DNA of 64,000 nucleotides, taken from Streptococcus parasanguinis (GTDB lineage Bacteria > Bacillota > Bacilli > Lactobacillales > Streptococcaceae). Numbering within the stretch: the stretch's first letter is position 1; every line of letters starts with the position of its first letter. Shown here in pieces: positions 54,532 through 63,308 of this stretch. Position numbers and translations under genes: made by a program. The stretch covers positions 1 through 64,000 of the forward strand of contig NZ_JACLQU010000002.1 in the NCBI RefSeq assembly GCF_016648855.1, given 5' to 3'. The notes under the pieces are model-generated. The model did no database searches and was not told the origin of the DNA. It saw only the letters and a list, made by a program, of their open reading frames with translations.

Positions 54532-55482
54532 ATGAGATTAATAGTAATTTTAAATGTCAACCCAGATTCATCCATTCAGACAAAAATTATCGAAAATAGA
54601 GAATACACTCGCAATGAATTGAGAGATATTCTCCATAAAAGTTTTTCTAAATTTATCGATGAAATCATATTTTACGATAATTTTGAGAGATTCAAAAAAA
54701 GTGTTTTTAATCACCTAGACGACTTTGTGTTAAATTTTGATTTTGGATATAACAGTCGAATTAGAAACATGAGTGTCCCAGCATTTTGTGAAAATTATAA
54801 AATTAAATATTTCAACCCAGACCCATATGTACAAGTTTTATGTCAAGATAAATTTATGACAGAGAAATTTGCAGAGAATTTTGGTATAAAAGTCCCAAAA
54901 AGCTTGTTAGTATTTGATCATTCATACACTAAAGAAATTCTATCGAACTTTGAATATCCAATTATTATTAAACCGAACTATGAATCAGAATCAATAGGAA
55001 TTACACAAAACTCTATTGTTGAAAATATGGAACAGGCAGATATGGCACTCAAGCAATTAATGAAGGACTTTGATGGTATTCTAGTAGAGGAATACATTGA
55101 AGGGAGAGAAGTAGCTGTTACTATTTTAGAAAATGAAGGAGAGTTATTCTTTGAAGAAGTTGAACTTATTTTTCCAGAATCTAATGAATTCAAGTATCAG
55201 GCTTATACTTCAGAGATTAAACAAAAAATCGGTATAGAAATCGAAAAAAGTTGCTATTTAAGCGATAAAGATATTATCAACTTAAAGCAACTTTATAAGA
55301 ACTTGTCTCCAAATAAATTGATACGAGTGGATGGCCGAATAAAAAATTCAGAATTTTATCTAATAGAGATCAATGCTAATCCTGGGTTGTATCCAAAATC
55401 TGTTGTACCTAAGACATTCAACATAAATGGCTATACGTACGATGAAATGATACAAACACTCTTTACTCATCATTTAAATTAA
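54532..55482 (+). CDS. D-Ala-D-Ala-ligase-like ATP-grasp enzyme
   Basis: A 316-residue protein. An N-terminal Rossmann-like part (MRLIVILNVNPDSSIQ) is followed by an ATP-grasp fold. Its features are DKFMTEKFAENFGIKVPKSL, the ATP lysine in PIIIKPNYESESIGITQNS (about 142-160), ILVEEYIEGREVAV, and the metal-binding LIRVDGRIKNSEFYLIEINA followed by NPGLYPKS. This is the DdlA/CarB-like group that forms amide bonds. It is not a housekeeping Ddl: the length is short and the context is a mobile element. The 3' end overlaps the convergent NTPase gene by 20 bases. Confidence 0.85.
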   Translation: MRLIVILNVNPDSSIQTKIIENREYTRNELRDILHKSFSKFIDEIIFYDNFERFKKSVFNHLDDFVLNFDFGYNSRIRNMSVPAFCENYKIKYFNPDPYVQVLCQDKFMTEKFAENFGIKVPKSLLVFDHSYTKEILSNFEYPIIIKPNYESESIGITQNSIVENMEQADMALKQLMKDFDGILVEEYIEGREVAVTILENEGELFFEEVELIFPESNEFKYQAYTSEIKQKIGIEIEKSCYLSDKDIINLKQLYKNLSPNKLIRVDGRIKNSEFYLIEINANPGLYPKSVVPKTFNINGYTYDEMIQTLFTHHLN

Positions 55483-57763
55483 GGGGTAGTTTCCACGAAG
55501 TTTCATACATTAACTTCATTTCATAATCATTCTTAATAATATCTTCCTCTATTTTATTTTTGTATTCTTCCATTTTTTCGAGGTTATACATTTTTTGATA
55601 ATAATGATAGAGATTGTAGTAAATCTTATCCAAAAAACGCTTAAAAGATGTCTTTGAGATGAGTTCCTCCAATTCAACAACAATTGACTGACATTCAAGA
55701 CTACCTACTCTATCCTTTAAGAGATAATAAACAACTAAATTATTGTAAATGGCAAATCGGTCATATTCATCATATGCGGTGATTTTTGCGCTATTAAGTA
55801 ACTCCGGTATTGCTTCATCAATATCTCCACTATAAAATTTTATTGTAGCCTCGTTATGAAGAATCATATGATTATATACAAGTGATTCACCGAAATAGTC
55901 TCGAGCGGTTATTAAAGATTGTTCGGCACGAGAAACATCTCTTTCTACAGCATATAAGTAAGCTAGATAGATAGCATGAAGTCCTGAAAATTCAGAATCT
56001 TGTTCCTTAAAAATTCTCTCCGTAATTGACTGAACAATTTTTATACGGTCAGAAAATTGGCTATAAAAAACATTGGATAATCTGATTAAGTAGGGATATA
56101 GTGGATGAGTGTGTTGCGTACTTAATTCCTCGAAAATACGTTTTGCTTCTTCTCGTCTTTCAAGTTGTACTAAGTTCATTATTAAAACTAAAGAAAGCTG
56201 GAAGTATTGTGATGAGTTTTTATCTAGCTTAACTATATTTTTTTCAATATAGTTAATAGAAGCATCAAATTTTTCACATCGATTTAGTAATAATGCTTTG
56301 CCAAAAACAACCTTATCAATATTGTGAGAGATAAAATTAATTAAAGATAGGGATTGTTGATACAAATTAGCATCATAGGCAATTTTTACAAGTGTCAGTA
56401 TAAAATCTTCATCAATTGTTTTTACATCATGCTGTATCAGATTGAATTTTTCAAAATAGGCTACACGCCCTTCTTGTGAATCAATTCTTATCAATCTCTC
56501 TCGAATTTTAAGGAAAATAGATTTGAGTTGTAAAAATTGGCGGTGAAGTAAATAATGGTCAACTAAAATATCAAGATATTCAGCATTATTGGTTTCATAT
56601 AACTTTTGGTTAATATATTTAACCAAAAGAGAGCTTAGAGCTAGTCTTAACTTAGGGGAAAATGTTGTAGGGCTAACAACCATATCTATAAAATTAGGGA
56701 TTGATAAGGAAGAGTGATTTCGTTCTAGTAAATCTTTATTTACTAGAAAATCAATATTTTCCGAATCAAACTCCCCGTATAGTTGGGATAAAATTTCCAT
56801 CAAATCAACTTGAGCTAACCTATTCTTTGTTAAGGAAAGTAAGATTAAAAGGGCTGTTTGTTTGTCTGATAATTCTTCAACAATTTGTTTAATCGTCTGT
56901 AATTTTACTGTCCGATCCAACCGTACTCTATCATCAAAATCCTTTAAAATTGTGGAGATTTCTGCTAAATCTCCTTTTTCAATACTATCATGTAAAATTG
57001 TAAAATCAATTTGCTCATAATGCAATTCTAACTCTTCAGTTAATTGTTGGATGTAATGAAGAATATGTTCATTAGAAAGTCGATTTAAGTGATATGTTTT
57101 AAGAAAAAATTTACTACTATTTTTCAAATACTGCTCCACTCTGTTATCGTCACATTCAAAAATAAACAGGCATTGTTGAGAAGTAACTATTAATTTATTA
57201 AATAAATCCAAAGAAGAACGATCAATCTGAGAGGCTTGTGAATACAAAATAGATAATTTTCTCTGTTTTAGAACATAATTAGCATATTCAAAGAGATTTT
57301 CCACTTGAGCTTTTAGCACAAATGTCTCATATTGAGTAGGTTCTTCTATCAATGAAGGTAAGTCAATCTCTGACACTTCTAGTCCAATATTATTATCTTT
57401 AAAAAATGTTCCAATAAATGCTTTACCAAATATTGCTGAAATTTTCAGCAATATTTTAATAGCTTTATCACTAGTCATTTTTTTGGTGTAAAATTCTTTA
57501 AAATCATCATAACCATACTCGCTACTGATTTTATCCAATTCTATAACAAATCTTTTAAATGTTGAAAAATCATTGCTATCATCTAATGGAAAAACTTCTA
57601 TAAAAGATAAGTTTAGTTTCTTAGATATTTCTTTAATAAATTCGGATTTCCCTACGCCTGAATCAGCTTTAATGATATAAACTTGATTCAATCCACGATT
57701 CAAATTATTAGTGTAATCTTTTTGTAAATTACGGAGCTCTTCTTTACGATTGATAAACTTCAT
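55463..57763 (-). CDS. large P-loop NTPase with TPR-like helical repeats
   Basis: A 766-residue protein. It opens MKFINRKEELRNLQKDY with Walker A IIKADSGVGKSEFI (residues 30-43), a STAND/AAA-like ATPase region to about 330, then some 430 residues of TPR-like helices (e.g. YHYYQKMYNLEKMEEY at the end). STAND ATPases sense ligands and often serve in regulation or anti-phage defence. No effector domain is recognisable. It is convergent with and overlaps the ATP-grasp gene, and its leader is the inverted twin of that gene's leader. The partnership is inferred. Confidence 0.75.
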   Translation of the reverse strand: MKFINRKEELRNLQKDYTNNLNRGLNQVYIIKADSGVGKSEFIKEISKKLNLSFIEVFPLDDSNDFSTFKRFVIELDKISSEYGYDDFKEFYTKKMTSDKAIKILLKISAIFGKAFIGTFFKDNNIGLEVSEIDLPSLIEEPTQYETFVLKAQVENLFEYANYVLKQRKLSILYSQASQIDRSSLDLFNKLIVTSQQCLFIFECDDNRVEQYLKNSSKFFLKTYHLNRLSNEHILHYIQQLTEELELHYEQIDFTILHDSIEKGDLAEISTILKDFDDRVRLDRTVKLQTIKQIVEELSDKQTALLILLSLTKNRLAQVDLMEILSQLYGEFDSENIDFLVNKDLLERNHSSLSIPNFIDMVVSPTTFSPKLRLALSSLLVKYINQKLYETNNAEYLDILVDHYLLHRQFLQLKSIFLKIRERLIRIDSQEGRVAYFEKFNLIQHDVKTIDEDFILTLVKIAYDANLYQQSLSLINFISHNIDKVVFGKALLLNRCEKFDASINYIEKNIVKLDKNSSQYFQLSLVLIMNLVQLERREEAKRIFEELSTQHTHPLYPYLIRLSNVFYSQFSDRIKIVQSITERIFKEQDSEFSGLHAIYLAYLYAVERDVSRAEQSLITARDYFGESLVYNHMILHNEATIKFYSGDIDEAIPELLNSAKITAYDEYDRFAIYNNLVVYYLLKDRVGSLECQSIVVELEELISKTSFKRFLDKIYYNLYHYYQKMYNLEKMEEYKNKIEEDIIKNDYEMKLMYETSWKLPLNLNDE

Positions 57764-57767
57764 GACA

Positions 57768-57796
57768 TTCTCCTACCGATAACTATTTATTATCAC
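57768..57796 (-). repeat. 29-bp inverted repeat, right copy (leader of NTPase gene)
   Basis: The exact reverse complement of 54500-54528. It places the same ribosome site four bases before ATG 57763. A -10-like TATAGT (57800-57795) overlaps its outer edge. The flanking bases outside and inside the two copies differ, so the identity stops sharply at 29 bp. Confidence 0.9.
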
Positions 57797-57853
57797 TATA
57801 CAAAGCATTCAAATAAGTATATAATAGCATGATTATTGATAAAGGAGTTATTC

Positions 57854-58753
57854 ATGGATTATAAACATATTTCTACTTTCTTAGACTACTGCAAAACCCA
57901 TAAACGCTTGAGTTCACATACGATTCGAGCTTACAAAAATGATCTTTTGCAATTTTACAATTCAAATTACAGCAGTGTGGAAACCTATGTTGAACATTTG
58001 ACGAAATCCAATATTAAATCTAATACATTACGTCGCAAAATTGCTAGTTTGAAGGTGTTTTACAGCTACTTAAAATATCATAATTTAGTTGATGAGAATC
58101 CTTTTAATCAATTACGTTATCAATTTAGAACGGAAAAAATATTACCTAAAACGATTCCTTATGATATTTTGAAAAGTATTTTTTCACATCTAGAACAGAA
58201 AGTTACCTATTCAAAAACTAAATATCAAAAACAAAAAGCTGAAAGAAATTTGCTAATCATTTCCCTATTGCTTTCAACTGGAATTAGGATTTCCGAACTT
58301 TGTCATATTCATCTTAAAAACATTAATCTTTCAAATAGGACTCTCCATATTATGGGAAAAGGCAAGAAAGAACGTATCCTATTTTTAGGAGATCAAATAA
58401 CATTTAGCTTACTAGAAACATATATAAATAACTACTGCTTTCAACCCAGTGACTACCTATTCTCTGGAAAATATTCTTTCAACCCATTGTCAGAGCAAAG
58501 TGTACGTTTAATTCTAAATACCCTTGTTAAACAACATAACTTAACTACACCTATTACCCCCCATATGTTTAGACATAGTTTCGCAACAATGCTTCTAGAT
58601 AGTGATGTAGATATTCGATACATTCAACAAATTCTTGGACATAGTTCTATCTCAGTCACACAAATCTATACTCATGTATCTCAGTCAAAGCAAAAAGAAA
58701 TTCTAACTCTGTGTAATCCCATTGCTTCGATTCATTCACAGTCAAAAAAATAG
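57854..58753 (+). CDS. XerD-like tyrosine recombinase
   Basis: From ATG 57854 (MDYKHISTFLDYCKTHKRLS, AAGGAG before it) it has 299 residues; an upstream TTG would add six. It has an N-terminal SAM-like core-binding domain, a catalytic domain with Arg in STGIRISELCH, HMFRHSFATMLL, QILGHSSIS and Tyr in QIYTHVS. It starts 58 bases outside the right inverted repeat and is transcribed away from it. In pneumococcus a recombinase of this kind flips the adjacent hsdS genes. Here the candidate targets are the 29-bp repeats. Confidence 0.88.
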   Translation: MDYKHISTFLDYCKTHKRLSSHTIRAYKNDLLQFYNSNYSSVETYVEHLTKSNIKSNTLRRKIASLKVFYSYLKYHNLVDENPFNQLRYQFRTEKILPKTIPYDILKSIFSHLEQKVTYSKTKYQKQKAERNLLIISLLLSTGIRISELCHIHLKNINLSNRTLHIMGKGKKERILFLGDQITFSLLETYINNYCFQPSDYLFSGKYSFNPLSEQSVRLILNTLVKQHNLTTPITPHMFRHSFATMLLDSDVDIRYIQQILGHSSISVTQIYTHVSQSKQKEILTLCNPIASIHSQSKK

Positions 58754-58780
58754 GGCTACCTTCATAGAGGTAACCCTATC
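58750..58780 (+). terminator. hairpin after the recombinase gene
   Basis: The stem TAGGGCTACC/GGTAACCCTA (one mismatch) overlaps the stop of the recombinase, but no T run follows, so it is weak as a terminator. Confidence 0.4.
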
Positions 58781-58940
58781 CTGAATAGTCAAGTCCAGTA
58801 TCGTCACGGGCTTTGCCGTTATAGACAAAGGGATTCCCTGTTGTGTCTGTACTTGCCTTGCTTGCCCCATAGAGATGATATCGACTGATCCTTGGCTCAT
58901 TGTCAACTGTAGTGGGTTGATATAAAGTTACAATCTGGAG
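58776..58940 (-). pseudogene. 3' remnant of an Rhs/YD-repeat gene
   Basis: The minus-strand frame ending at TAG 58778-58776 reads ...EPRISRYHLYGASKASTDTT then GNPFVYNGKARDDTGLDYSG. The phrase PFVYNGKARDDTGLDY is the hallmark junction of Rhs/WapA core proteins. Only about 55 codons are left and there is no start. From 58940 to 59187 I see no other gene, although a plus-strand phrase (DYSKGLPSDIDFIDMK, near 59135) may be another scrap. Confidence 0.6.
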
Positions 58941-59187
58941 AGGACTAAATCGGTTCTCTCCTTTTTAATGTTCAAAGTGATGAGAATTATTCCTATAACC
59001 GTCAATTTCTTGTAAACCTTTTCATTTTTTTGTATAATATATTTGAAAAAGGGTGACATAAAGTAGTAATACCCAATTTGTAAAATTAATAAGATGCGCA
59101 AGTTTTAATTAATTTGGGCATTTTTGATTACTCCAAAGGGCTGCCATCCGATATTGACTTCATTGACATGAAGGTGTTCATTATACT

Positions 59188-59229
59188 AAAAAAGCAAAGA
59201 CGAGGTAATTACTTCGTCTTTGCTTTTTT
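59188..59229. terminator. strong bidirectional terminator
   Basis: Perfect 16-base arms (AAAAAAGCAAAGACGA at 59188-59203 and its complement at 59214-59229) have A and T runs at both ends. Confidence 0.85.
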
Positions 59230-59310
59230 ACGATTTTCCACTATACATATAGTAGAATACTTTTCCTGATAAAATTCTTTTTCTTATATTTTAGTGAACT
59301 CCATGCTGAA

Positions 59311-59592
59311 TCACTGAGTCAAACAAGTTCTAAAATCTTGAAATTCTAAAAAATGCCACGTAACCTCATCGTCATCTAAGACTGTCACAGTCTCGCCTTT
59401 AAAACAATGTGGGATAGGGACAGTTTTCTTTTGAAATGGATGTAAAACAACCATATCTTCTAATTTATTGTTGAAAATTATATGCAGACAAAGGATGTCA
59501 TCAATATGATTTTCAACCACTAGATAAGTTTATAACTCTAGATGATTGTACAAACTTGGCGGTTGTGTCATATAGTATTCAAAATTTTTCAT
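59311..59592 (-). pseudogene. small gene interrupted by an in-frame stop
   Basis: From ATG 59592 the minus strand reads MKNFEYYMTQPPSLYNHLEL, then TAA (59532-59530), then continues in the same frame TYLVVENHIDDILCLHIIFN and on to the stop at 59311. The two halves join smoothly, so this is one gene of about 93 codons broken by a nonsense change. An internal GTG could make the 69-residue downstream part. The family is not recognised. It lies after the bacteriocin ABC genes on the same strand. Confidence 0.5.
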
Positions 59593-59659
59593 CCTTAAAC
59601 TTCCACTTCCTTCATTGTTCTATAGACTAAAATGATTATCTCAGTTGTAAGTGAGTAGA

Positions 59660-60316
59660 CTAATTTACAAAAGCTGATTTCAACGAGACAATTCGATCAC
59701 ATTGTTTCGCATGGTCTAAATTATGTGTGACGATTAGAATTGTTTTTCCAAACTGATCTCTCAACGACCGAATTAAGTCAAATGATTTTTGAGCCATATC
59801 AGGATCCAATGAACCTGTTGGTTCATCTGCCAAGATGATATCACCTGGTTTTAGAATAGCTCTCACGATGGCGATTCTCTGCTGCTCACCTCCAGATAAT
59901 TCATTGACCTTGCTATCTAGTCTATTTTCCAAACCAACAAACCGCAAGGTTTCTTTAATCTTTTTCTCCTTCTCTTCCTTAGAGAAATTAGTAAAGTTCA
60001 TAGCAAGCATGAGATTATCTTTTACACTGGATGTAGAGATGAGTGCATTTGATTGAAATAGATAGTTGATAACATTCTTTCGATAGTTAACCGCAGAACG
60101 CGAATTCACTTTTGGTAAGATCTTCCCGTTGATTAAAATCTTACCACTATCAATATTATCCAAAAGGCCAATCATATTAAGTAACGTAGATTTTCCAGAA
60201 CCAGATGGCCCTACTAAAGCTACAAATTCATTTTCCTCAACATCAAAACTTAAGTCTTTTAAAATCTCACGTGACCCAAATTTTTTTGACACACTTTGTA
60301 CGGAAATCATAGACAT
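59660..60316 (-). CDS. ABC transporter ATPase, lactococcin-972 group
   Basis: A 218-residue ATPase with Walker A GPSGSGKSTLLNMIG, signature ELSGGEQQRIAIVRA and Walker B IILADEPTGSLD. It belongs to the MacB/LolD-like class and pairs with the long permease encoded 4 bases upstream. Together they form the dedicated export or self-immunity ABC system that accompanies lactococcin 972-type bacteriocins. Confidence 0.92.
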   Translation of the reverse strand: MSMISVQSVSKKFGSREILKDLSFDVEENEFVALVGPSGSGKSTLLNMIGLLDNIDSGKILINGKILPKVNSRSAVNYRKNVINYLFQSNALISTSSVKDNLMLAMNFTNFSKEEKEKKIKETLRFVGLENRLDSKVNELSGGEQQRIAIVRAILKPGDIILADEPTGSLDPDMAQKSFDLIRSLRDQFGKTILIVTHNLDHAKQCDRIVSLKSAFVN

Positions 60317-60320
60317 TAAA

Positions 60321-62522
60321 TCACCCCTTAAACGATTGTATGAGACTTTCTACTTCTTTACGGAATAGATTGAAGTAAAGAAGTAATAATTGGAAAGCAA
60401 ATGTAACTAGTGTTAAAACTATTCCCAACTTAGAACCTAGTAAGATAGAAACAAGTAGTTCTATCGCAGAAACACCAACGACAAGAGAAAGAACACCGCT
60501 ATACCTCTTCCAAGGAGAAAAGCCCATGAAGTATTGTACATACAGTTTTTCTTCGAAAAGCAAGCGATAAATCAAGACAAAACTCCAAAAGATAGCCATC
60601 ATAGTAAAGACAATAATAGCAATGATACTTCCAAATAGGTAGAAAGTATAGCCGAGATCTTTCTGAAGTCCATTGATATAATTCTTAACCGTTGTAAATT
60701 TCAGTGCATTGTCTGATAAATCAGGGAACTCATTTTCTAAAATTGATTTTACCTGATTCATTGTTTCCTTATCACGAACTTTCAAAATTCCGTCATATCC
60801 ACTCACAGATAGGTTTGCTGATTCCATGAAGTACAAGTTTTCAGGAGCTGCTACAAAAATAACAGGTTCTTCACTAGTTACACCTCGATCGATTGATCTT
60901 GACCAAGTAAAAATGGACTTAGATGGCTGATAGGTTCTAAATAAAAATCTTGGATTTTCTGTAAACTTAGTCCCTATATCCCCTGGTTTTACTCGAACAA
61001 CTTCTTGTAAATAAGCCTTCATGGTTTCAACATCCGCTGAACCTAGAGTATCAGGAATAAGGTACAATCTGGCACCATTACGTATTTCGGATAATTCTTC
61101 ATTACTTAACTCAACTCCTAGTTCAGATAAGTAATTATAAGAATAGGTTAAATACCAAAATGGTTTTTTAGGAACATTTTGATACGTACCATAGATTGTA
61201 TCAAGGTATTCTTGCCCGAGATATTCTCCCTGAGCAATATAAACACCTGGAATCTCTGAAATTCGTTGGTAAAAGTGATACATGCTGCTTTCTAATGAAT
61301 TTGTATTACCAGAGTAGGTTCCTATATCATCCCCTTCTACAAAATCCGAAATAACATACATATTTTCGACACTTTTCCACTCCCTAGCTACTTTGACATT
61401 ATCAATGAACTGATTCATTGGCGCATCTAAGGAATGACTAACTGCTATTAATAAACCAGCTACTAAAGTATAGAATAACAAACTGGTTGCCATTAATGGT
61501 TTCATTGGTAACCGTTTATGAATTGCAGCTAATGGAGAAACCAAATAAACAACAATACTTGGAATAATTAATGTTAGCAATAGTAACAAGATTGAAAGAC
61601 TTGTACCCGCAAAGACTAACACAAATGATGATAATCCAAAACTAGCCCAACCTGACAAAAACCAAGTTGCTAGTGCGGAAACAGGTGCAATATAAATAGA
61701 AAACAGAAGAGAATCCTTGAAGAGGGCAGACCACAACTCCTTCCTATCCCATCCAAGTAGTATCAATGTCCCAAAATGTTTAAAGGATTGTAAAACACAT
61801 ATTAGGAAAAGAACAAGAAGAACCATAGCATTTACTGCAATACTAGCAGCTAAAACGATTGGCACAATTCCCTCAACAGTATTACTGCCAAAACTCTCTC
61901 TAATCAAGTCTTCAACAGAAATCCCAGTAATGGATGAGAGATTTGATAAAAACGTTTCTCTTGAGAGGTTGTCCTGAAGACCATTGATATGATATATCCC
62001 GTTTATTGTATTTGTTTCTTGAAAAATATGGTCTAACCGATTAATAACAACAGGGGTTGTAAATAACAAGCTCGGTAATTCATAGAGCATATTATCAGTT
62101 CCCTTATCAAGTCCAATAGTCAAGTTATTGTCACTATGGGATAATAAATCTGAAATTTGTTGGCGTGATAAAATTATTTTACCACCGTTTGTAAAATCTG
62201 AAAAACCTTCAGGATTGCCAAGAACATCTAAATATATTCTATTTATTGAACCATCCCTACTACTATTTGTAGTACGTTTCGTCCAAATAGACAAGTCACT
62301 TTGTTCCAAAAAGTATTGGTATACACTTTGCGACTGTTCTTCAGATAATCTTTGAAGATAAACTGTAACTGTCCTAGAATTACGGTTATAACTTTGCCAT
62401 GCCTCCTCATACTGAACACCTGTAAAAAAAATTGCCATCAGAGCAAGTAGTACGCTCTGAATGGCAATCAAAAACAGGATTAAGTACTTCATTTTACCTA
62501 ATAACATGTTTTTGTATGTCAT
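60321..62522 (-). CDS. bacteriocin-associated ABC permease (DUF1430-like)
   Basis: A 733-residue integral membrane protein. Its N-terminal membrane segment (about 9-32) is followed by a large extracellular region, then a cluster of segments around 220-370, another extracellular domain, and three C-terminal segments (about 630-720). This layout and its place directly after the bacteriocin gene match the bacteriocin-associated integral membrane proteins of lactococcin 972 loci. It probably confers immunity or exports the peptide with the ATPase at 59660. Confidence 0.88.
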   Translation of the reverse strand: MTYKNMLLGKMKYLILFLIAIQSVLLALMAIFFTGVQYEEAWQSYNRNSRTVTVYLQRLSEEQSQSVYQYFLEQSDLSIWTKRTTNSSRDGSINRIYLDVLGNPEGFSDFTNGGKIILSRQQISDLLSHSDNNLTIGLDKGTDNMLYELPSLLFTTPVVINRLDHIFQETNTINGIYHINGLQDNLSRETFLSNLSSITGISVEDLIRESFGSNTVEGIVPIVLAASIAVNAMVLLVLFLICVLQSFKHFGTLILLGWDRKELWSALFKDSLLFSIYIAPVSALATWFLSGWASFGLSSFVLVFAGTSLSILLLLLTLIIPSIVVYLVSPLAAIHKRLPMKPLMATSLLFYTLVAGLLIAVSHSLDAPMNQFIDNVKVAREWKSVENMYVISDFVEGDDIGTYSGNTNSLESSMYHFYQRISEIPGVYIAQGEYLGQEYLDTIYGTYQNVPKKPFWYLTYSYNYLSELGVELSNEELSEIRNGARLYLIPDTLGSADVETMKAYLQEVVRVKPGDIGTKFTENPRFLFRTYQPSKSIFTWSRSIDRGVTSEEPVIFVAAPENLYFMESANLSVSGYDGILKVRDKETMNQVKSILENEFPDLSDNALKFTTVKNYINGLQKDLGYTFYLFGSIIAIIVFTMMAIFWSFVLIYRLLFEEKLYVQYFMGFSPWKRYSGVLSLVVGVSAIELLVSILLGSKLGIVLTLVTFAFQLLLLYFNLFRKEVESLIQSFKG

Positions 62523-62528
62523 AGGCGC

Positions 62529-62822
62529 TTACCTACAATTCCAGTAACATTGTGCTGTACCACTTCCAATATATCTAGATGCACGTGCTTCAATTCCTGG
62601 CCGTTTCCAACCTGAGAAACCTCCGTTAGCACTTGCTGCGTGTTCATACACACCAGATTGAACGTGTGAGTAACTCCAAAGTCCTACTGTACGACCATAG
62701 TTCCAATAAACGGCAGAACCTTTATAATAAACTGTTGCGGCAGAAGCGATTGAACCACCTGCACCAGCTAGGGTAAGAGCAAGTAACGATGTTGAAATAA
62801 TCTTCTTAATTCTTTTCTTCAT
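62529..62822 (-). CDS. lactococcin 972 family bacteriocin
   Basis: A 97-residue precursor. The Sec signal MKKRIKKIISTSLLALTLAG ends at ASA-ATV (about residue 28), giving a mature peptide of about 69 residues rich in Tyr, Trp, Gly and Ser (VYYKGSAVYWNYGRTVGLWS near the start, YWNCR at the end). Members bind lipid II and block septum formation. It lies 6 bases before the permease gene on the same strand. A palindrome (62923-62938) and a secreted peptide gene lie upstream. Confidence 0.93.
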   Translation of the reverse strand: MKKRIKKIISTSLLALTLAGAGGSIASAATVYYKGSAVYWNYGRTVGLWSYSHVQSGVYEHAASANGGFSGWKRPGIEARASRYIGSGTAQCYWNCR

Positions 62823-62922
62823 AACATAGTCTCCATTTCATTTTTGACTAAAACTAACAATTACAACTCTTTTTTAGTAACTTATGACAACTTAGTACAT
62901 TGGCAACTATCCTTTCTTTGAA

Positions 62923-62938
62923 CTGGTAATACTACCAG
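62923..62938 (-). promoter_or_regulatory. 16-bp palindrome upstream of the bacteriocin gene
   Basis: CTGGTAATACTACCAG (arms CTGGTA/TACCAG) lies 101 bases before the bacteriocin ATG and 30 bases after the peptide gene stop. It could be an operator for the TPR regulator or part of a processing site. It has no T run to be a terminator. Confidence 0.45.
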
Positions 62939-62967
62939 CTTATTCATAAAATTTTACAATTCATATT

Positions 62968-63105
62968 TTAAAATTTTACAGAATATAATTCTCCAGGATC
63001 AAAGCCTAAAGGGGCGGGAGCGGGATTTATCGATGGTTTACCAACAATAACTAATAAACCCGCTAATAAAACTGCGACAACAAACTTTTTAGTTGCTTTC
63101 TTCAT
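62968..63105 (-). CDS. 45-residue secreted peptide, candidate Phr-type signal
   Basis: ATG 63105 with AAGGGG 10 bases before it; stop at 62968-62970. The peptide has a basic start, a hydrophobic core (MKKATKKFVVAVLLAGLLVI) and a short polar C-terminus (INPAPAPLGFDPGELYSVKF). This is the build of Phr/PhrA-like precursors, which are exported, trimmed and re-imported to act on a TPR regulator. The regulator gene lies directly upstream and the bacteriocin gene directly downstream. It has its own promoter (63138-63166). No close match to the known PhrA end is evident. Confidence 0.65.
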   Translation of the reverse strand: MKKATKKFVVAVLLAGLLVIVGKPSINPAPAPLGFDPGELYSVKF

Positions 63106-63137
63106 ATCTTGCAACCCCTTTCATATTCCTTGATTGT

Positions 63138-63166
63138 ATTCTATCACGCAGAAAATTATTTGTCAA
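63138..63166 (-). promoter_or_regulatory. strong promoter of the peptide gene
   Basis: On the minus strand, TTGACA (63166-63161), a 17-base spacer and TAGAAT (63143-63138), 33 bases before the ATG. Confidence 0.75.
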
Positions 63167-63270
63167 TTGTATTTATAAAGATTTTTTTATTTTATTTTTT
63201 TATTATGAATATGTTTATTTTAACCGTAGAAATAACTCGTTTCATGAGAGATGTTATAATAAATGCATAT

Positions 63271-63299
63271 AAAAAACAACACAGTAAAGACTGAGTTGT
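63271..63299 (-). terminator. terminator after the TPR regulator
   Basis: The minus-strand stem ACAACTCAG/CTGTGTTGT (one mismatch) is followed by TTTTTT. It separates the regulator transcript from the peptide transcript. Confidence 0.75.
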
Positions 63300-63308
63300 C
63301 TATAACAA

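Noticed and set aside
62923..62938. Terminator of the peptide gene
   Set aside because: The palindrome has only six-base arms and no T run on the minus strand, so an operator reading is kept instead.
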